Assembly: GCA_035526665.1 (NCBI GenBank)
Contig: DATLBY010000410.1
Span: 1 to 6,085 of the forward strand
DNA from: DATLBY01 sp035526665
GTDB lineage: Bacteria; Acidobacteriota; Terriglobia; Bryobacterales; Bryobacteraceae
DNA length: 6,085 nucleotides
Direction: 5' to 3'
In this document: positions 5,501-6,085 of the stretch, piece after piece
Position numbering within the stretch: position 1 is the stretch's first letter
Layout of the letters: the number at the start of each line of letters is the position of its first letter
Notes under the pieces: model-generated
Database searches by the model: none
What the model was told of the DNA's origin: nothing
What the model saw: the letters and a program-made list of their open reading frames with translations, nothing else
Made by a program: the position numbers and the translations under genes

Positions 5501-6085
5501 TCAGACCTTGGCTGTCTCGTCGTAATACTTCCCGTAGTATTTGCCGCCGTAATAGTAGTAGTAGCCATCGGGCGAGCGAAGGTCAACGGCGTTCATCACA
5601 ATGCCAAGTACCCGGGCGTTGACCTGGGCCAGCAGATTACGGCTGCGGCGCAGCGCTTCTTTGGTAGTTTGACCCGACCGGATGACCAGGATAACCGCAT
5701 CCGCAACGCTGGAGAGCAATACGGCGTCGGTGACGGACAGCACTGGCGGGGAGTCGATGATGACGTGGTCGAAATCTTTCGCCCATTGCGCCACCAACTC
5801 CACCATCATGGGCGAACCCAGCATCTCCGAGGGTTGCGGAGGCGTGGGACCAGCGGGCAGGATGGTGAGGTTGGGCAGGATGCTGGAAATAATGGAAACC
5901 TGCTCAAAGGTATCTGACCCGGCGAGAATTGTGCTTAATCCGGCGGTGGAGCCTACGCCGAAGGTGCGGTGAATGTTCGGACGGCGCATATCCGCGTCAA
6001 CGATCAGGACCTTGCCACCTTTTTGCGCCAACACAATTCCGAGGTTCACGCTAGTGGTGCTCTTGCCTTCCTGGGGCAGAGGACT
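5501..6085 (-). CDS. CpsD/CapB/Wzc-type tyrosine kinase, C-terminal part
   Basis: The visible 194 residues are the C-terminal kinase region of a bacterial tyrosine kinase that controls exopolysaccharide chain length. The gene runs off the window end, so the N-terminus (perhaps a Wzz/GNVR membrane part) is not visible. The Walker A motif is PQEGKSTTS (4-12), Walker A' is VLIVDADMRRP (26-36) and Walker B is VIIDSPP (108-114). A GTG at 6049 could be called a start, but it would remove the Walker A loop, so the open frame is taken to the window edge. The C-terminus is Tyr-rich: nine Tyr between residues 175 and 188, the region that such kinases autophosphorylate. It is the first visible gene of the minus-strand operon, 14 bases ahead of the TPR gene. 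Confidence 0.9.
   Translation of the reverse strand, partial: SPLPQEGKSTTSVNLGIVLAQKGGKVLIVDADMRRPNIHRTFGVGSTAGLSTILAGSDTFEQVSIISSILPNLTILPAGPTPPQPSEMLGSPMMVELVAQWAKDFDHVIIDSPPVLSVTDAVLLSSVADAVILVIRSGQTTKEALRRSRNLLAQVNARVLGIVMNAVDLRSPDGYYYYYGGKYYGKYYDETAKV
5522..5563 (-). other. Tyrosine cluster at kinase C-terminus
   Basis: Fourteen codons encode YYYYYGGKYYGKYY, nine of them Tyr. Clusters like this are the autophosphorylation sites of Wzc/CpsD-type kinases. The run of five and the repeated G-K-Y-Y units make it denser than in most relatives I know of. Confidence 0.75.

Noticed and set aside
5549..5563. Trinucleotide repeat (TAG-type on + strand) as a microsatellite
   Set aside because: It is only five codons and is explained by the five Tyr codons of the kinase tail.
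5501..6049. Kinase as a complete 182-aa protein from a GTG start
   Set aside because: The frame stays open to the window edge, and the upstream codons encode the Walker A loop PQEGKSTTS, so the GTG is internal.

Overview
The window is almost wholly coding and GC-rich, and reads as a bacterial chromosomal locus where a lasso-peptide (RiPP) gene set meets an exopolysaccharide operon. Gene content and protein style (a Wzy_C membrane ligase beginning with a 'FAPLAFGSVEAWS' segment, a tyrosine kinase with a Tyr-rich tail, lasso genes carrying kinase and nucleotidyltransferase companions) suggest Acidobacteriota (Terriglobia-like). There is no rRNA or marker gene, so this is a guess from style.

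Left part, + strand (2-1285): two tandem short genes, both missed by length-limited ORF calling, encode lasso precursors with the canonical Y-x2-P-x-L-x3-G-x5-T-x leader. The first lacks its 5' end (before base 1) and has a predicted 16-residue core with a Gly1-Asp8 ring. The second is complete (54 aa) and has a predicted 21-residue core with an Ala1-Asp9 ring and two Cys, at positions 2 and 20, that could form a ring-to-tail disulfide. An HPr-kinase-like P-loop protein follows 8 bases later from a TTG start; homologues are tailoring kinases in lasso clusters.

Right part, - strand (6085 down to 1262), read in transcription order: the C-terminal 194 residues of a CpsD/CapB/Wzc-type tyrosine kinase; a membrane-anchored TPR protein with a C-terminal carbohydrate-binding-like domain; a 449-aa Wzy_C polymerase/ligase; a lasso B2 leader peptidase (transglutaminase-like); and a PF14907-type nucleotidyltransferase. 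Junctions are 14 bases, a 1-base overlap, a 4-base ATGA overlap and 9 bases, so this looks like one operon with translational coupling. The two operons converge and overlap tail to tail by 24 bases.

Proposed function: the leader of each precursor is cut by B2, the core is cyclised by an asparagine-synthetase-like enzyme not present here, and the product may be altered by the kinase and nucleotidyltransferase. The RRE protein (B1), the cyclase (C) and an exporter are absent and may lie upstream of base 1. The most notable points are the two dissimilar cores, the possible class III-like disulfide, the lack of the C-terminal Ser used by characterised lasso kinases, and the embedding of B2 and the nucleotidyltransferase in the polysaccharide operon. 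No promoter is visible because both operons start outside the window, and no stretch over 300 bases lacks a gene.
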